A stretch of DNA of 64,000 nucleotides. It comes from Nematostella vectensis. Lineage: Eukaryota; Cnidaria; Anthozoa; Actiniaria; Edwardsiidae. The notes beneath the pieces were generated by a model that was not told the DNA's origin, did not search any database, and was given only the letters and a program-made list of their open reading frames with translations. Position 1 is the stretch's first letter. Every line of letters begins with the position of its first letter. Below are positions 1-11,751 of the stretch, in pieces. Both the position numbers and the translations under genes were made by a program. The stretch is taken from positions 18,598,927-18,662,926 of the forward strand of contig NC_064034.1 of assembly GCF_932526225.1 (NCBI RefSeq). Direction: 5' to 3'.

Positions 1-280
1 CCTTTTTTCTACGTAAAACATCTGTAATAAGTCGCACTGGTTTCGCTATGGTCTTGTAGAAGTCGCATGAACGCTGTTGTTTTGAGAATGTGCGAGGCAC
101 TTCCGTTCCTGATATGACGTAAACCCCTCGTTTCAGTCACCCTCGGCACGTTTGTAACCGCGTGGAGACTGATGCTGATCGAAAATGATAAAGTGCGAGT
201 CCATGAGAAATATTGAAAAAGTTTAAAAATACGCCAAAAATGATGTTTTGATGGATTGTTTTACTTTTTTCGACAACAAT
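1..280. other. unassigned flank
   Basis: I see no gene, RNA or clear repeat here. The sequence is non-repetitive at this scale. Confidence 0.4.
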
Positions 281-604
281 GGACGCATTTATTGCTCTCG
301 AGGCCGATTTTAATGCCATTTCAATTGAAAGAGCTACTTTAAATGATGTCCACTACATCTCATCAGAGGAGAGCTAGGAAGAGGAAGATGGGGTTGTCTT
401 CTTTGTGAAATCGTTAAAGTGGGAGAGGAAGGAGCTGAGAATGGGAAAGAAAGAGTTGGAGAGCCATCACAGGGAGAGACTAAGTCGTAGGGCGCTGATG
501 ATAGGGCGCTCAAGATGGCCAAGAGATTTAGAGGAATGAGAAGGTCAGACAGACCCCGTCCAGACAACATCAAGAAATGGGCGGTGTCTTTAATCTTTAA
601 TTAG
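281..604 (+). pseudogene. degenerate ORF, probably transposon-associated
   Basis: An ATG at 281 opens a peptide that hits TAG within 33 codons, then stays open in the same frame to about 540. The second part is rich in K, R and E (around KSLKWERKELRMGKKELE), and a neighbouring frame continues with SDRPRPDNIKKWAVSL. This K/R-rich stretch followed by a P/D/W-containing tail resembles a class of short uncharacterised proteins common in invertebrate repeats, but I cannot name the family. The internal stop plus frame switch argue for a dead copy. Confidence 0.3.
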
Positions 605-656
605 GATAATTGCCCCTAGCAAGCTAATCCGGCAATGAGCGGTCGACGACCAAGGC

Positions 657-657
657 C

Positions 658-698
<41 letters not shown>

Positions 699-780
699 GA
701 CTACAACAACAGAATAAATAGATAAATAATAATAAATAATACATAAATAAACAGTACAATCAAGTAATAGTAATGATACA

Positions 781-813
<33 letters not shown>
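657..813. repeat. two poly-A runs flanking an AT-rich segment
   Basis: Homopolymer A runs at about 657-695 and 781-813 enclose A/T-rich sequence with AAATAAATA-type motifs. They lie just beyond the 3' side of the minus-strand LINE fragment. On that strand they read as poly-T, so they are not its poly-A tail. Confidence 0.7.
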
Positions 814-814
<1 letters not shown>

Positions 815-842
815 ATTAAAAACAAATAAATAAAGCATACGA

Positions 843-1890
843 TCATTGCAGGATTAGCTCGCTAGGCAAGGCCGCACGAAATTGTGTTACAGTTGATATA
901 TTGTTAAAGCATGATTGAGACAGTGAGTTCCAAACTGGAACAGATCTTACATAGAACGAAAACTTGTAACAATTTACTGCTGGTGTTGGATGGTCAAACT
1001 GGAAACAATGACGGGCGCTAGTCCTAGTAGCATAATTGAAGTGTCTCAGCTTAATGTCAGTGGGAAAGTCAATGTTTACGTGATGAAAATTAACATTGTA
1101 AAATAAAGAAATATCATTTACCACTCTACGATTTTGTAACGATTGCCATCCTAGTTAGGCAATCATGTTTGAAACACTACTATCTCTACGATAATCGTTT
1201 GTGACAAAGCGGGCAGCGCGGCGTTGAATTGACTCGACACAGTTGATGTCCTTTTGAGTGTGTGGAGACCACGCTGGGGAGGCATATTCAGCTACAGGAC
1301 GCACAAGACTAATGTAGGCTTTCTCCTTGACCTCAGCGGGACATGATGATAAGTTCCTCTGGAGAATGTTTAGCACCCTGTTCGCTTTCTTCTTGATCTC
1401 GTCACACTGTTTGGACCAGTTAAGACTGGGCGTGATGTAAATGCCTAAGTACTTTTGAAACCGCACACCTTCCAGAACAGAACCACATAATGTGTAGGAA
1501 CCTTGAAATGGGAAGCGCTTCAAAGTGATCGACATCACGTAGCATTTTTTAGGGGCGAATGACATCTGCCACCGTTTGGCCCATTGCTCAAGGTAATGCA
1601 GGTCTTGTTGTAAGATTGCGTAGTCGGAATGGTCATGGATGGGGCGATAGAGTACACTGTCATCAGCAAAAAGCTTCACTTGTGATTGGATACCAGATGG
1701 CATGTCGTTGATGAACATTAGAAATAATATTGGTCCCAATACAGTGCCTTGCGGCACTCCAGACAGCACAGTTGACCAGCTTGAACAGGCACCATTTACA
1801 ACAACTCGTTGCCTACGGTCAATCAGAAAGTTTCTAAGCCATATAAGCATTTTTCCTCTGACACCATAGAGGAAAAATGCGAACCAGTGA
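843..1890 (-). mobile_element. 5'-truncated non-LTR retrotransposon (LINE) reverse transcriptase fragment
   Basis: On the minus strand the frame starting at 1850 encodes the C-terminal part of a LINE reverse transcriptase. It has the motif SGVPQGTVLGPILF, the catalytic FADD box (LFADDSVLY), the YLG motif and a thumb region (RPVAEYASPAW, then IQRRAARF). The frame stops at a TAA at 1155-1157 and continues without shift from about 1124 to 843 with the usual C-terminal tail (VPVWNSLSQ). Homology begins abruptly near 1885 (YGVRGK), so the fingers, motif A and endonuclease are absent. This pattern fits a 5'-truncated copy of a jockey/CR1-like clade; the exact clade cannot be fixed by eye. It is dead because of truncation and the internal stop. 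Confidence 0.85.
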
Positions 1891-2628
1891 CGAGATGCTC
1901 GACTGCAGACCTCTACCCCACAGCGCCCAGTACAATCTAATAGTATTTAGTTCTTGTTAGCTATGAATATGGTTGTTCAAGTCTATTTCTTTTTATATCG
2001 TCAAAACAAAATAAATAAATAAAAAATCAAATTCCAGTTAATTTTTTGCTAGAGCTTTTCCAGAAAGGCTAAATTATGTATATATTTTTCAAGACTTACT
2101 CAGATTTTAAAATAATTTATATTTTGTTTTTGTCTCTATTATTTATTTGTATATAAAAAATAGTGGTTATTTCCTTCATATAGAAATATGCCTTTGAGTC
2201 AAAGTGACTGTCTTTGTTTTGTTTTATAGTGAGCATTTTATGACATTAAAGATAGATTTTTAGATGTTAGTTGTTATTAGACTGTATTTTAAATCAGATT
2301 TCATGCCACTAGCCATATATAAGAGATTACTGAGAGTTTAAATAAAAGTAGAAAGATAGTTTAACATTTGTTTATTGTGTCTCCTGCTTAAAAACTATTA
2401 TGATGATGAGGATAAAAATATGTCCAGATGCTCCGGCCGTGAATGCTGTAGAGCCATACACACACACACTATATTGAAAAACATTTTTTTGTTATTTATA
2501 GGGTCGTAAATATGGAAGTGAGATAACTTTCAAATTTTAAAGGTGAAATTTAATGATTCAAAGAGTGCATGATTTGTACAGTTTTATAAAGTTTTATAGT
2601 TTTATAAAGGTGTACTTTAATGATTACT
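1891..2628. other. AT-rich intergenic sequence
   Basis: No ORF with recognisable content. Only low-complexity T-rich stretches and a short CA run near 2457. Confidence 0.4.
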
Positions 2629-2965
2629 AATTCAGGAAAGTTTCATAAACGTTTATAAAGACCTTTAAAGAAGTTTAAAAATAAGATTTAATGGCTTTAC
2701 AAATTCAGGAAAGTTACACTAAAGTTCATTTAAGGAACTTAGAGATTTAAAGATAAGATTTAATGGATTTACGTGTCAGGATAGTTTCATAAAGGTTTAT
2801 TTAAACACCTTAAAAGAAATTTAAAGATAAAATTTAAAAGCTTTAAAATTCAGGAAAGTTACATTAAGGTTCATTTAAGGAACTTAAAAGAGATTTAAAG
2901 ATAAAATTTAATGGATTTACGTGCTCAGGATAGTTTCATAAAGTTTACATTTAAGTACCTTTCAA
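2629..2965. repeat. degenerate ~72-75 bp tandem repeat, about 4.5 copies
   Basis: The motif TTCAGGAAAGTT (or TCAGGATAGTT), then AAAGGTTTATTTAA, then TTTAAAGATAAGATTTAATG recurs at about 2630, 2702, 2775, 2850 and 2930. Alternate copies (2702 and 2850; 2775 and 2930) look most alike, which suggests a dimeric higher-order unit. Confidence 0.75.
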
Positions 2966-3744
2966 TGGTTTTCTTAAAGGTTTCGAAATGAACATTTCGA
3001 GACCTATAAAAACTTACTGAAAGGTACGTATAGTTAATATTTCAGGCTCTTGAAAGATACACTGAAATGTATCTAAATTTTAAATTTCTCCACCTTTTGT
3101 TATACATTTAAAGGTTATTAAATATTTTATTTCGTCCAGTGTTCCCACCCGTGTCAATGAAGGATTTCAAAAATCAGAATATGGTTAAGGCATTTTATTC
3201 ATTCAGGAAAGTATCAACACAGCAAGCTTGAGTAGATTATGTGGGCTATAGAAAAAGAAATGCAGGTTGATTGAATATACCTAATTATACTAAACAATAA
3301 AAGGAAATGAAAATCATTTAAGACATGTCTGCATTCGGTATACTTTATTCCTTTCTTTATTTACCTTAATTCACCTGAAAAAAAAAAAAGATATCCTTGT
3401 ATTTCCTAGCTATACCAGCTATATTATGTCATTACTTAGCATGTATTTATCTATGCAAGCACTTTTTATATACTTATATTTATGAAAAGGTATAAAAGAG
3501 AAGAAAAAAACAAATAATATGTACCAAAGGAAAACAAACAAACTCAATCTCAATATAGAGTTTTTATAGAGAAGTGGTAGAAACACATTTTATATCCCAA
3601 GTATCTTGAAAATAAATATGCAAACTAGAGAGAAAGAAAATGTCTTTACTGATTTCGAAATTATGTTGCGTTATCTCGAAAACATTCGCTTGCTACTGAA
3701 TATAAATAGCCAGATATAGTTCTTGATCTATTATGCAAAACAGT
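2966..3744. other. AT-rich intergenic sequence
   Basis: No gene signal on either strand. Continues the A/T-rich character with no clear repeat period. Confidence 0.4.
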
Positions 3745-4605
3745 ACATCATTTCTCCAATGCAACTGAGTATTTTTAGCTAAACTCCTACATACCTTAGC
3801 AATATAAGCCTTCATTTGTAGAAGGAAGAATTTTAATAAGTTTTTCACGATTCACACAGAAATGAAAGCCAATAAACTGCTTGCAACCAATGAGTGCTCA
3901 AGGATTTGCTATCTTAGCTAATCAAAATGGCTGTGGAAGTGGGTGATAAATCAATGACAACCGGCAAAAGTTGTGTTCACAATGTGAAGCTACGGTCAGT
4001 AAACGGTTTGTTTTGGTGACAATTTTTACATTAATTTTGAATGGAACAACTTGACAATATAACGGAAACTGCTCATTTAATTTATACGTTCTCTTACATT
4101 GAATACAAATTATCGTGCGGAACTTGTGCTTTCTTGTTGCCGATGAGAAAATCTTTTGTTAAATTTTAAATGATAATAATATAATAACATTACCTTTCTG
4201 TTTTGATTTTGCTTTGTGACATCTTGATGGGAATAGTAATGCAGAGCATCTCTATAGTCCTCTGCTGCTACAATTGAAGAACGCGATGGAAGGGATTCAC
4301 TCCCGAAGACTCGAGGGTAGATTTTACTATCGGCTCGTACGTAGCCTCGACCATATCAGCCTATTTGAATCATTATATTTTCTCATTAAATATTATTTTT
4401 TAGCTGCCTTTTTTCCTGTAAACATACCAACTTTGAAGCACTTAAGTAAAAGCGTTTGACCGAGTGGGGCCTGGGAGTTGCATGATTGACTGGATGGATG
4501 GATTGTGACACCACAGGGTACCCGCGCGACGACCACAAAAACCAAGTCGCATAGCTATACCATATTTCTATACCTCCGCTAATATATAGATAAAGGTACT
4601 GCCCA
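3745..4605 (+). repeat. dispersed repeat family A, copy 1
   Basis: Segments match other places in the window. ATAAGCCTTCATTTGTAGAA near 3802 resembles 10782. TAGATTTTACTATCGGCTCG near 4319 matches 11277. GAGTGGGGCCTGGGAGTTGC at 4462 matches 18791. The block with GTGACACCACAGGGTACCCG at 4505 and AGTCGCATAGCTATACCATA at about 4545 matches 17109-17180 and 18826-18890. Copies keep the same order and orientation, as expected of one mobile or non-autonomous family. I see no coding capacity. Confidence 0.65.
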
Positions 4606-4830
4606 AAAGCGGAGCCAGCATTTAACGCATTTTTGTCTTCGCTGATAGGGGTAGTTTTAGGGGGATCTAGGTGTCATAAGAATGGTTTGAATGAGATTAA
4701 AAGTATGTCCCTCCAAATGGATCAAGCAAGCGCTCATTCAATAATATTAAATAATACTAAACCTTGAGGTGAAAAGGGCGTCAAAGTTCAAGGTGTCTTA
4801 GTTGACAAAATGTTTTTCAAGGGTCTAATG
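4605..4830 (+). repeat. repeat, inverted relative to 17868-18430
   Basis: This block contains TAGGGGGATCTAGGTGTCAT, TGGATCAAGCAAGCGCTCAT and TGGTCAATTCTTATTTC. The same landmarks occur in reverse complement and reverse order between 18420 and 17868. The far copy is interrupted by a 260 bp insertion. Confidence 0.7.
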
Positions 4831-4885
4831 GTCAATTCTTATTTCTCTTCATAAAGTTCCACTATATTATATAGTGGAACTTTGT

Positions 4886-4975
4886 GTAGTAAAATAAGAC
4901 ACACGAAAAAGCCTACCTTTTTGTCATTTAACATTTTAAAATGGTAACATGAAAAATGGTACCCTTTTTGAAGAA
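4886..4975. repeat. dispersed repeat family D, inverted partner of 9551-9632
   Basis: AATAAGACACACGAAAAAGC, followed by CTACCTTTTTGTCATTTAAC and ATTTTAAAATGGTAACATGA, reappears in reverse complement at 9551-9632 with few differences. Confidence 0.7.
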
Positions 4976-5138
4976 TAATCACGGAACAGAGGCCTGTCGT
5001 ATGCTGTTTGTGCAAAACGCACTTAAAGATCACCGGGGAAACTTGGCCTGTGAACCATACAGACAAACACAATATCGCCAGATACTTTAAGAAATCATAC
5101 TTAAAATAGAATATAAGCAGAACGATTTCATCTAACAT

Positions 5139-6146
5139 GTGTTAGTGACTTGTCCTAGCAAAGCTACTACAAATCAAATAAGTTACTTAAAAGTAGTAGT
5201 TGTAAAATCTTTACTATTTGTGTGTACATACTTACAGTCTTTACAATATGGAATGCTAACTTTTATGTTCTTACGCGCATGAATTGACTTTGCATTCGGT
5301 GATTTCTGTACTAATTTGCAGTGCATTTGTATAATGATATGGATAATATACTAACTTAATGGAGAGGAAAACCAACAGTGCTTAGATAAGGAAATAACAC
5401 TAGTATTTCCCCCAATACTTTCCATTTATATTTAGAATTTGCTTGCTGAACGAAAATGGCCAGAAGTGAATAAACGGGTTATAATATCAATTCAGAAGCA
5501 CTTTTGGAGTTGTCAACAGCAATTCTTATACGTTACGTTATTTCAAATTTATACGTTATTTCAAATTTATGGCACTTCCATCGAGCACTTTTTCTGATAA
5601 CTTTCATCTCCTTTCATGCATTCATACGAATGAACAGATCAGACAATCACAATGCCTTCTTTTATGGCGAGTGTCCCCCTAGCCCATTAATTTTACAAAT
5701 ACATTATACCAGAAGCTTATAGCAAAAAAAAAAAAAAAAAAGTCGTGTACCAGACCTGGTTTCCCAAACTACAAGAAGAGTTCAAACCCTAGAGTGGTTC
5801 CAACTGTTGAAAAGGCTATTCAGTTGTATGCTGGAGGAACTATAACAAGGGAATCTTCATTTGGATCTGATCCTCTGGCTTTCAACCCAAAAATGTGTAA
5901 TAGGAGGGATGAAGCATTTCGGCAGCAGAGTCCCTCATTTGTTGAAATATATAACAATGTTGTAAGTGGAAATGGGAGTCTCTTTAAATCAGTCCTGTTC
6001 ATTTATCAACATAACAAGGAATCTGTCAAAATAAGTTTTTGAGTAACTTGAAATAAAAAAATTATGATGGACTATTTTGATATGAAACACAGCCACAGTT
6101 CCATAATAACTAAATATAACTTCAGATAATAACAATACTGTCAATG
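5139..6146. other. intergenic, one unplaced ORF fragment
   Basis: Mostly A/T-rich sequence. A plus-strand ORF of 82 codons at 5794-6042 has a composition unlike its surroundings (for example VEKAIQLYAGG) and could be a relic of a transposon gene together with the RING-like relic at 6147-6716. I do not recognise it and do not call it a gene. Confidence 0.35.
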
Positions 6147-6716
6147 TCAGATCATTTGGACTAAGTCTGAATCGTCATCATCGTCTTCATAATCTCCCTG
6201 ATAGGCTATGGTATCAGTTTCACTCAAGCTGCTGGCTCTAGCCTGAACTGGCTCAACAAGGGCTTGGCCAATGCACTTTGCTAGGTCCCGCACAACAGGG
6301 AGGAGAACATAGCTCTTATTAGGTCGGAAAAGTGGGCACTTTGAGGCATTTGTCGCACCTGAGTCTTGCCACTACTCGATGCATGGAATGCACGCTATGA
6401 CAGAATGGCATGATTAGCATACCGCAGCTGGCAGATCACTAGTGGAGAGGCAGATTGTGCATTTTAGAATATCTTTCCGCCAAACACCATGATCTACTGT
6501 ATCCTGCTGTTTTTGTTGAGATGCCATGCTCTTCCCAAGTGTCTGAATGCTGTTCATCATTTCTTCAGACTTTGGCCTCCCTCTGCTTCTCTTTTTCCTT
6601 AGTTCCTCTCCTTTCTTGCACACCATCACCTTTCTATTACTTCGCCAGAACTGAGATCCTGCGTGGAAAACCAGAAAAGAGTAATCGAAACTTGCAAATC
6701 TTCTGCATTTAAACAT
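6147..6716 (-). pseudogene. RING-finger-like protein pseudogene
   Basis: Read on the minus strand from 6716, the frame runs KKRSRGRPKSEEMMNSIQT, then reaches a RING-like block: CTIC, then SCHS, CIPC and finally KCPLF. It ends in an acidic tail (GDYEDDDDDSDL) at a TGA at 6147-6149. RING fingers bind two zinc ions through C-x2-C pairs and usually act as E3 ubiquitin ligases. Here two in-frame stops fall inside the RING (TAA after LPAAVC, TAG after CIPCIE), and the last pair reads CPLF rather than CPxC. The protein is therefore broken and could not fold. The basic GRP-containing N-terminal part suggests a transposon-associated or DNA-linked protein family, which I cannot name. Confidence 0.55.
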
Positions 6717-6794
6717 TTATTTTAGGAAAAATATTTTATATGCATATTTATTTGTATATCATTTGACAGTAATTTTCCTTAATTTAAGGACTAT

Positions 6795-6968
6795 GGCAAT
6801 CGTTGAACTTTCCATTAACCTAACTGGGGTAAAAACAATGATATTATATATTTTGGGGCGCTACAATGGGACCTTGTTTTTGGCAATCGTTGAACTTTCC
6901 ATTAACCTAACTGGGTTAAAAACAATGATATTATATATTTTAAGGCGCTACAATGGGACCTTGTTTTT
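6795..6968. repeat. two-copy 87 bp tandem duplication
   Basis: Units 6795-6881 and 6882-6968 both begin GGCAATCGTTGAACTTTCCA and end in GGGACCTTGTTTTTG. They differ at only a few positions, so the duplication looks recent. Confidence 0.9.
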
Positions 6969-7814
6969 GTCCGTCGAGGGACGGGCCATTAGATACTTGG
7001 GAGGGGGATGTGATTCAAGAGCAGGCTCCAAATCAAGGGAACAAAGACGAGCAAATTGAATACCCAACAAAAAAAAAACAGGGCGAACCCACTAAAATAT
7101 CTAAGTTCTGTCTAGGTATCTCTTTGCTACACAAAAAGTTACGTGACCATCTTAGTTCAAGTCGCCTATTAGTTTGAAAACAAAACGGCAGTTTTTCTTT
7201 GGAATTTTAGCTCAAAGCCTAAAAATCTTAATATGTTCTAAAAAAATCTTTACTTCTAAACATACGCATAAAAAAACCATTTAAGTATCTAGGCCTACTC
7301 CCCCGGCCCTTATGGCCTGAAATTAAAACGAGTAATGATCGTGGGAAAAGTCTGCGCTGATTGGTTGAATACGCGCGAGAAAAAGAAGGCTAGACATGAA
7401 GTAACTTTTCCATTTCTTTCAATTTTGATGTTGCAACTTGAAGTTTTTGCGCACGACAAAAACACAAACACGAAAACAACAAAGAAAGCAAACAACACAC
7501 TCGAGATTAATTGCGCCTGGGCCGCATGGTGAAGGATTGGGTCGACTTCTCTCAGCCGTAGAGGTAGATTGCTGAGGTTCTTATACGACTTGCTGCTGTT
7601 GGTGTGGAGATACAATAGCTGGATCTCCATGCACCAAGAAGGTGGACACCTCGCCGTCAGCGACGTCAAACTTTCCCCCATCGCCCGGAAGCAAAACTCC
7701 TCCATCTTCTCCTTCGAGATAGATAGTACTGCATTGCAGCTTAAATATAAGGGCGAGGTTTGTGCTGCTGAGTTTATGTTCCTCTCAGCCTGTTAACTCG
7801 TTCTCCTCGGAACG
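6969..7814. other. intergenic, no supported gene
   Basis: Open frames on both strands around 7310-7796 overlap each other and show no recognisable domain, so I treat them as chance. Confidence 0.35.
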
Positions 7815-8060
7815 AAGGGTGGGGGATTAGACTTTGACGCTGTACAAAACAGAGAAAAGCGCCCACCCCTTCGGGACAAAACTGCAGTCAAATGCCCCTA
7901 CCCCTCAGGATGCTTAAGGCAACTACCCGACAACAAGTCATGTGAAATAACCCTTTATCTTTCAAAGACAGTACACTTCAGTGAGTACAAATGTACCAAT
8001 AACTAAGAAGATAATAGTTACTAAAAAAGATGGAAAAAATACCTTCATTTCCATCTGGCA
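7815..8060 (+). repeat. dispersed repeat family B, left part
   Basis: Matches 44325-44560 in the same orientation. Shared blocks include GGATTAGACTTTGAC, GGGACAAAACTGCAGTCAAA, GACAACAAGTCAT and CCTTTATCTTTCAAAG. The right part of the family is at 9030-9165, so this copy looks split by inserted DNA. Confidence 0.75.
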
Positions 8061-9029
8061 TTAGGCCAAGTAAAAATAAAAACATTTTATCATCCTGATA
8101 AAATAAAAATAGGGAGCATGCGGCCCTTTTTATTGATTATTTATTTTCCCTTTGTTTATCAAAGATTGTTACGATTCATTAAGGAAATTTCCTCGATGTT
8201 GCGAGCGGGTGAAAAAAAATCTTAATAAAAGCCTTGAAACGGAAACGTCTGCTTTTATTTCAGTGCCGAAGCACCGCTAACGCACGAAATTTGAACTTCT
8301 GAGGAACAAACAATCAAAAAAGCAGCAGAAATACCTAAATAAAACATTTTGATGCGGCCCCGAAAAACGATGCGGGCGGGGACGATAAACATGTCTTTTT
8401 TTACTTGGCCTTTGTTATCATTCCTATTCGTTTTTGCACATTTCGCCATGCAGCTTGGGTCAGTACGCAGCTCTTACAAGCTGCAATTCGATTGGGCAAA
8501 TGAACAATATCCGCACCTCGACACAAAGAACGAGAAGAATAGAGACAAAAAAACTCCTTTGTAGAACAAAGATAATAGTAAACCATTTTAACATCAATGA
8601 CAAAGCCACTCATTGTCTCGCAATGTAAGTTATGGGAAAAAGGCTGGACGAGGTAATAAGCAGCTAAGTGCAGCTGAGATGGCTCGTGGGTAGACGTGAC
8701 GTCGCCGAAGGGGAGGTGGGTGGGTCGAAATAGTTTTACGACCTACCGTTTTGCGTATCTCTTGCGAATGTGGATGAATCTCTGCTAGCGCTTCTTTAAA
8801 TAACAAGATATTACACAAGAGAAATCACACTTTATTAAATAAACATCTATTACAATCTGGGGTTATGTAACCAGCGCATTACCGAGATTCCTGGCATTGT
8901 CATTAATGAAAATAGGAGACAAAGCAGCTGCGTACTTACTCTGCAGCTTGCCATACGCTGATACATGGAATTGCTTGCTACAGAAGAAAAAGAGTCTCAA
9001 ACAAGAAACAAGTCTTAAAGTCAAAAACT
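8061..9029. other. ~970 bp segment interrupting repeat family B
   Basis: In the 44.3-44.8 kb copy the two halves of family B are about 140 bp apart. Here they are about 1 kb apart, so most of this segment is probably an insertion. I see no coding domain and could not define terminal repeats. Confidence 0.4.
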
Positions 9030-9165
9030 GTCAATTCCTCCACCTCCTCGGGACAAATTCTTGTTCAAAAGTGCTCTAAAACCCCACGTTAACCCCACAC
9101 TTCCCCGGGACCATGGGGTGAGGGTTTCAAATGACTAGTGCATAATGGATCCGACATTAACATTT
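9030..9165 (+). repeat. dispersed repeat family B, right part
   Basis: CACGTTAACCCCACACTT, GGGACCATGGGGTG and GGTTTCAAATGACTAGTGCA match 44730-44805 almost base for base. Confidence 0.75.
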
Positions 9166-9550
9166 TATGGCTAAAATCTGGTATCGGATAACAACAACAA
9201 TAAAACTCCTTCCCTGGGTACTCGTTGTCGCCGCGAATCTCGGAGCCTCTGGTACCCAGAGTATAAAACGCCATGAGTACAACTCCAGAAACCAAAATTG
9301 CTCAAGAAACCTCCAAGGCACAAAAAAGTTAAAAAAGGTACCCTTTTCAGTCATTTTAGTTGCGAAAAAGTGTACCGATTTTGATGTGATGTTAAATCCA
9401 GTCTAAAGTGGGAAAAAGTAACCCTTATTATGTTTTACTTCGTATTATATGCTGCTAACAGAAAACTTACATGATTTCCGACTTTCTGCTTTCTAGAAAC
9501 CTTAGAGAAGAGGTCGCCGTTTTCGTTCTTATCCGTGAAATAGACCGATG

Positions 9551-9632
9551 ACCCTTTTTCATGTTACCATTTTAAAATGATAAATGACAAAAAAGGTAGG
9601 CTTTTTCGTGTGTCTTATTTTACTTGGTAAGT
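9551..9632 (-). repeat. dispersed repeat family D, second copy
   Basis: Reverse complement of 4886-4975, including the ATTTTAAAATGGTAACATGA core. Confidence 0.7.
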
Positions 9633-10204
9633 AAACACACGGGAAAGACCCTTTTTTGGACAACCGCCTTTTATCATTTAACAAAAAAAACAGAATTGCC
9701 GGTTTGTTCCACTGATTGTGCACCCATCCTTTAGCATGGTAGCCTGCTGTTTTTTTTTTACAGAAACCCTGGATCCACACATGCTAATGCAACTCCAAAA
9801 TGAAATGCAATGGAGGAGAACAAATTGACTTGGGAAGCAAATTTTTTAAAAAACCCTTAGTATTACTGAAAGCGTTTTATTTTAACCCTAACCTATTTTA
9901 ATTTATTTAGGATGCAGAGGGGAAACAGCAAATAATATCAATTGCCTACAAAAATATTCAACAGAGAGAGAAAGGTAGAAATGGGACTATCTTTGATAAA
10001 AAAAACAGTATAAATCAACAAACTGATTGAACAATCTCCTAACATTTCCGTATTGCTCATTATGTTTAGGTTGATAGAAAAAAAATGTTTTTTTTACAGA
10101 TTTATCATTGGAGCAAGTATCGTTTAACTTGCTCTAAAAAAAAAACCCTATTAAACTATACCATAAAATAAGAAATCCCCTACTATATCATCTTTAAGAC
10201 ATTT
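9633..10204. other. intergenic, A/T-rich
   Basis: No gene or repeat structure that I can support. Confidence 0.35.
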
Positions 10205-10645
10205 GCCTGCTATTGTCATGCCTTCCAGCCTTTAGCATCAATCATGGCCCTCAGGTAGTCCTTGGTAGGTTTTACCTAAATAAAAGTTAGTATTATTTTT
10301 CTTTCAAAACATTATTTTACATGCCATTTATAACCTTACTAATTTTCCACAACTATTTGTTTATTATTTATATAGTATACATGATGCAGACAATATAAGC
10401 TTAAGAAAAAAAAGGTAATTAGGGGTTGTATTTTTTCATGAGAAAATTCTATTGTATATCTGTAATGTAGTTATGATAATGTTGAAAAAGTTATTGTATA
10501 TATCTTCGAAAAGACTAAATACACAGAATATAAAGACAATAAAGGTCTTCTTTAGCAATATATGACAGGATGTTATTTGTCAGGCTTTGTGAAATATCTC
10601 AAATTACAGAGAGAACGAAGAATATCAAAGGATGTTATGCTCAAA
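10205..10645. repeat. ~440 bp direct repeat, left copy (partner 16637-17107)
   Basis: Shared landmarks in order with the partner are CTTCCAGCCTTTAGCATCAA, the acceptor-like TTTTACCTAAATAAAAGT, ATGATAATGTTGAAAAAGTT, GGTCTTCTTTAGCAATATAT and GAACGAAGAATATCAAAGGA. The two copies are about 6.4 kb apart and flank the DIRS-like and RecQ-like relics. They differ by scattered substitutions and small indels. Confidence 0.85.
10216..10275 (-). pseudogene. 20-codon terminal-exon-like ORF inside the direct repeat
   Basis: On the minus strand a splice acceptor (TTTTATTTAG) is followed by 19 codons ending KDYLRAMIDAKGWKA and a TGA. The partner copy at 16643-16702 has the same acceptor and the same frame. 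It differs by one silent and one replacement change and ends in TAA. This looks like the last exon of a host or transposon gene carried by the repeat. No upstream exon is recognisable, so function is unknown. Confidence 0.45.
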
Positions 10646-11380
10646 ATGTTTGATTAGACCACGAATTCTCAAAGAAAAATTCTAGAAACAAATGTATAAA
10701 TCGAACAAGCTAAGTGACATTGATACAGTAAATAGACTACTACGTATTTCTCTCGTTAAATTCTTACTTACCGTGAGGAATATAAGCCTGAATTTATAGA
10801 ACTTGTAAGTATTTACAAATTAACATTTTCATGGCGATTGTCAGTGGAATACAAACAAGGATGGATGACTTTGATATGTCATCTTGACGTCAAAATAAAG
10901 CTGGTACGGTGTTTTAGTTTTAGCGATTGGTTTTTGAAAAAAAAAAGCGAACAAACGAGCATTATTATAAAAGCACTCCATAAAAGAAAAATAACTGTCA
11001 TATTCTCAATACAAATCGTCGTCCAAAACTCACCTTGGCAGTGGTTTTTTGTTGTTGCTTTATGTTTGTCGCCTGTGGTTGTGTTCGCTTTTTGTTGTAA
11101 ACTCCGTAAACTGTAATGTAATCTGTAATCTGAAAGCAGACATCAATCCAAGGCCCTTTCTTTTCAGGGATCTCCTTACATAGATGTAGACGTGAGTGAA
11201 TACAGAATGATAGTACAGAGCCTCTCTTACTCTATTTTTAGCTGCTGCGACGGGCGGGATTCACGAACGCTCGGGTAGATTATACTATCGGCTCGTACTT
11301 CAGACAAAACGTTTAAAAAGACTTTAGCCCATTTCAATCCGCATATTTCTCATTAAATACTATTTATGCCCTTACTCTTG
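10646..11380 (+). repeat. dispersed repeat family A, copy 2
   Basis: Shares ATTCTCAATACAAATCGTCG and TGTGGTTGTGTTCG with 18510-18585, and TAGATTATACTATCGGCTCG with 4319. The order is the same as in copy 1. Confidence 0.65.
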
Positions 11381-11751
11381 TCTAACAAAACTACTACAAA
11401 ATACACTGACAAAATTCTGACAATGGCAAATGATTGCTAGGGTGAGCTCGTTCGCAGGGCTGTTAGCACAGTAACCAAAGTGGGATTAAAATGGCTAATG
11501 GCACAATAGCCGGATTTAATTAAAATCTTTTCCTCAAGATTACAACTGTCAAAATTATGCATTTTACAAAAATGTGCCCAGCAAAGGTGAGGGCCAAACT
11601 ACTGCCACAAATCTCAGAATGGAGGCCGCCCCACCCCACACTAGGAGTCATATTGCCTTTGTCAAAAATGGGGAAGAAAAATTGGGGTCTAACATAGGAG
11701 GACATGCTACGCCTGTAAGCATACCCTTGCTAAATGTCAAAAATTATTGCA
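11381..11751. other. 3' flank of the DIRS-like element
   Basis: No gene seen. This stretch may contain the terminal repeat of the element, but I could not match it to the 14.7-15.2 kb side. Confidence 0.3.

Noticed and set aside
5755-5795. Possible tRNA B-box (GAGTTCAAACCCTAG)
   Set aside because: No matching A-box or cloverleaf could be built upstream.
7310-7796. Pair of overlapping ORFs on opposite strands
   Set aside because: Neither shows motifs, splice logic or a composition bias suggesting a gene.
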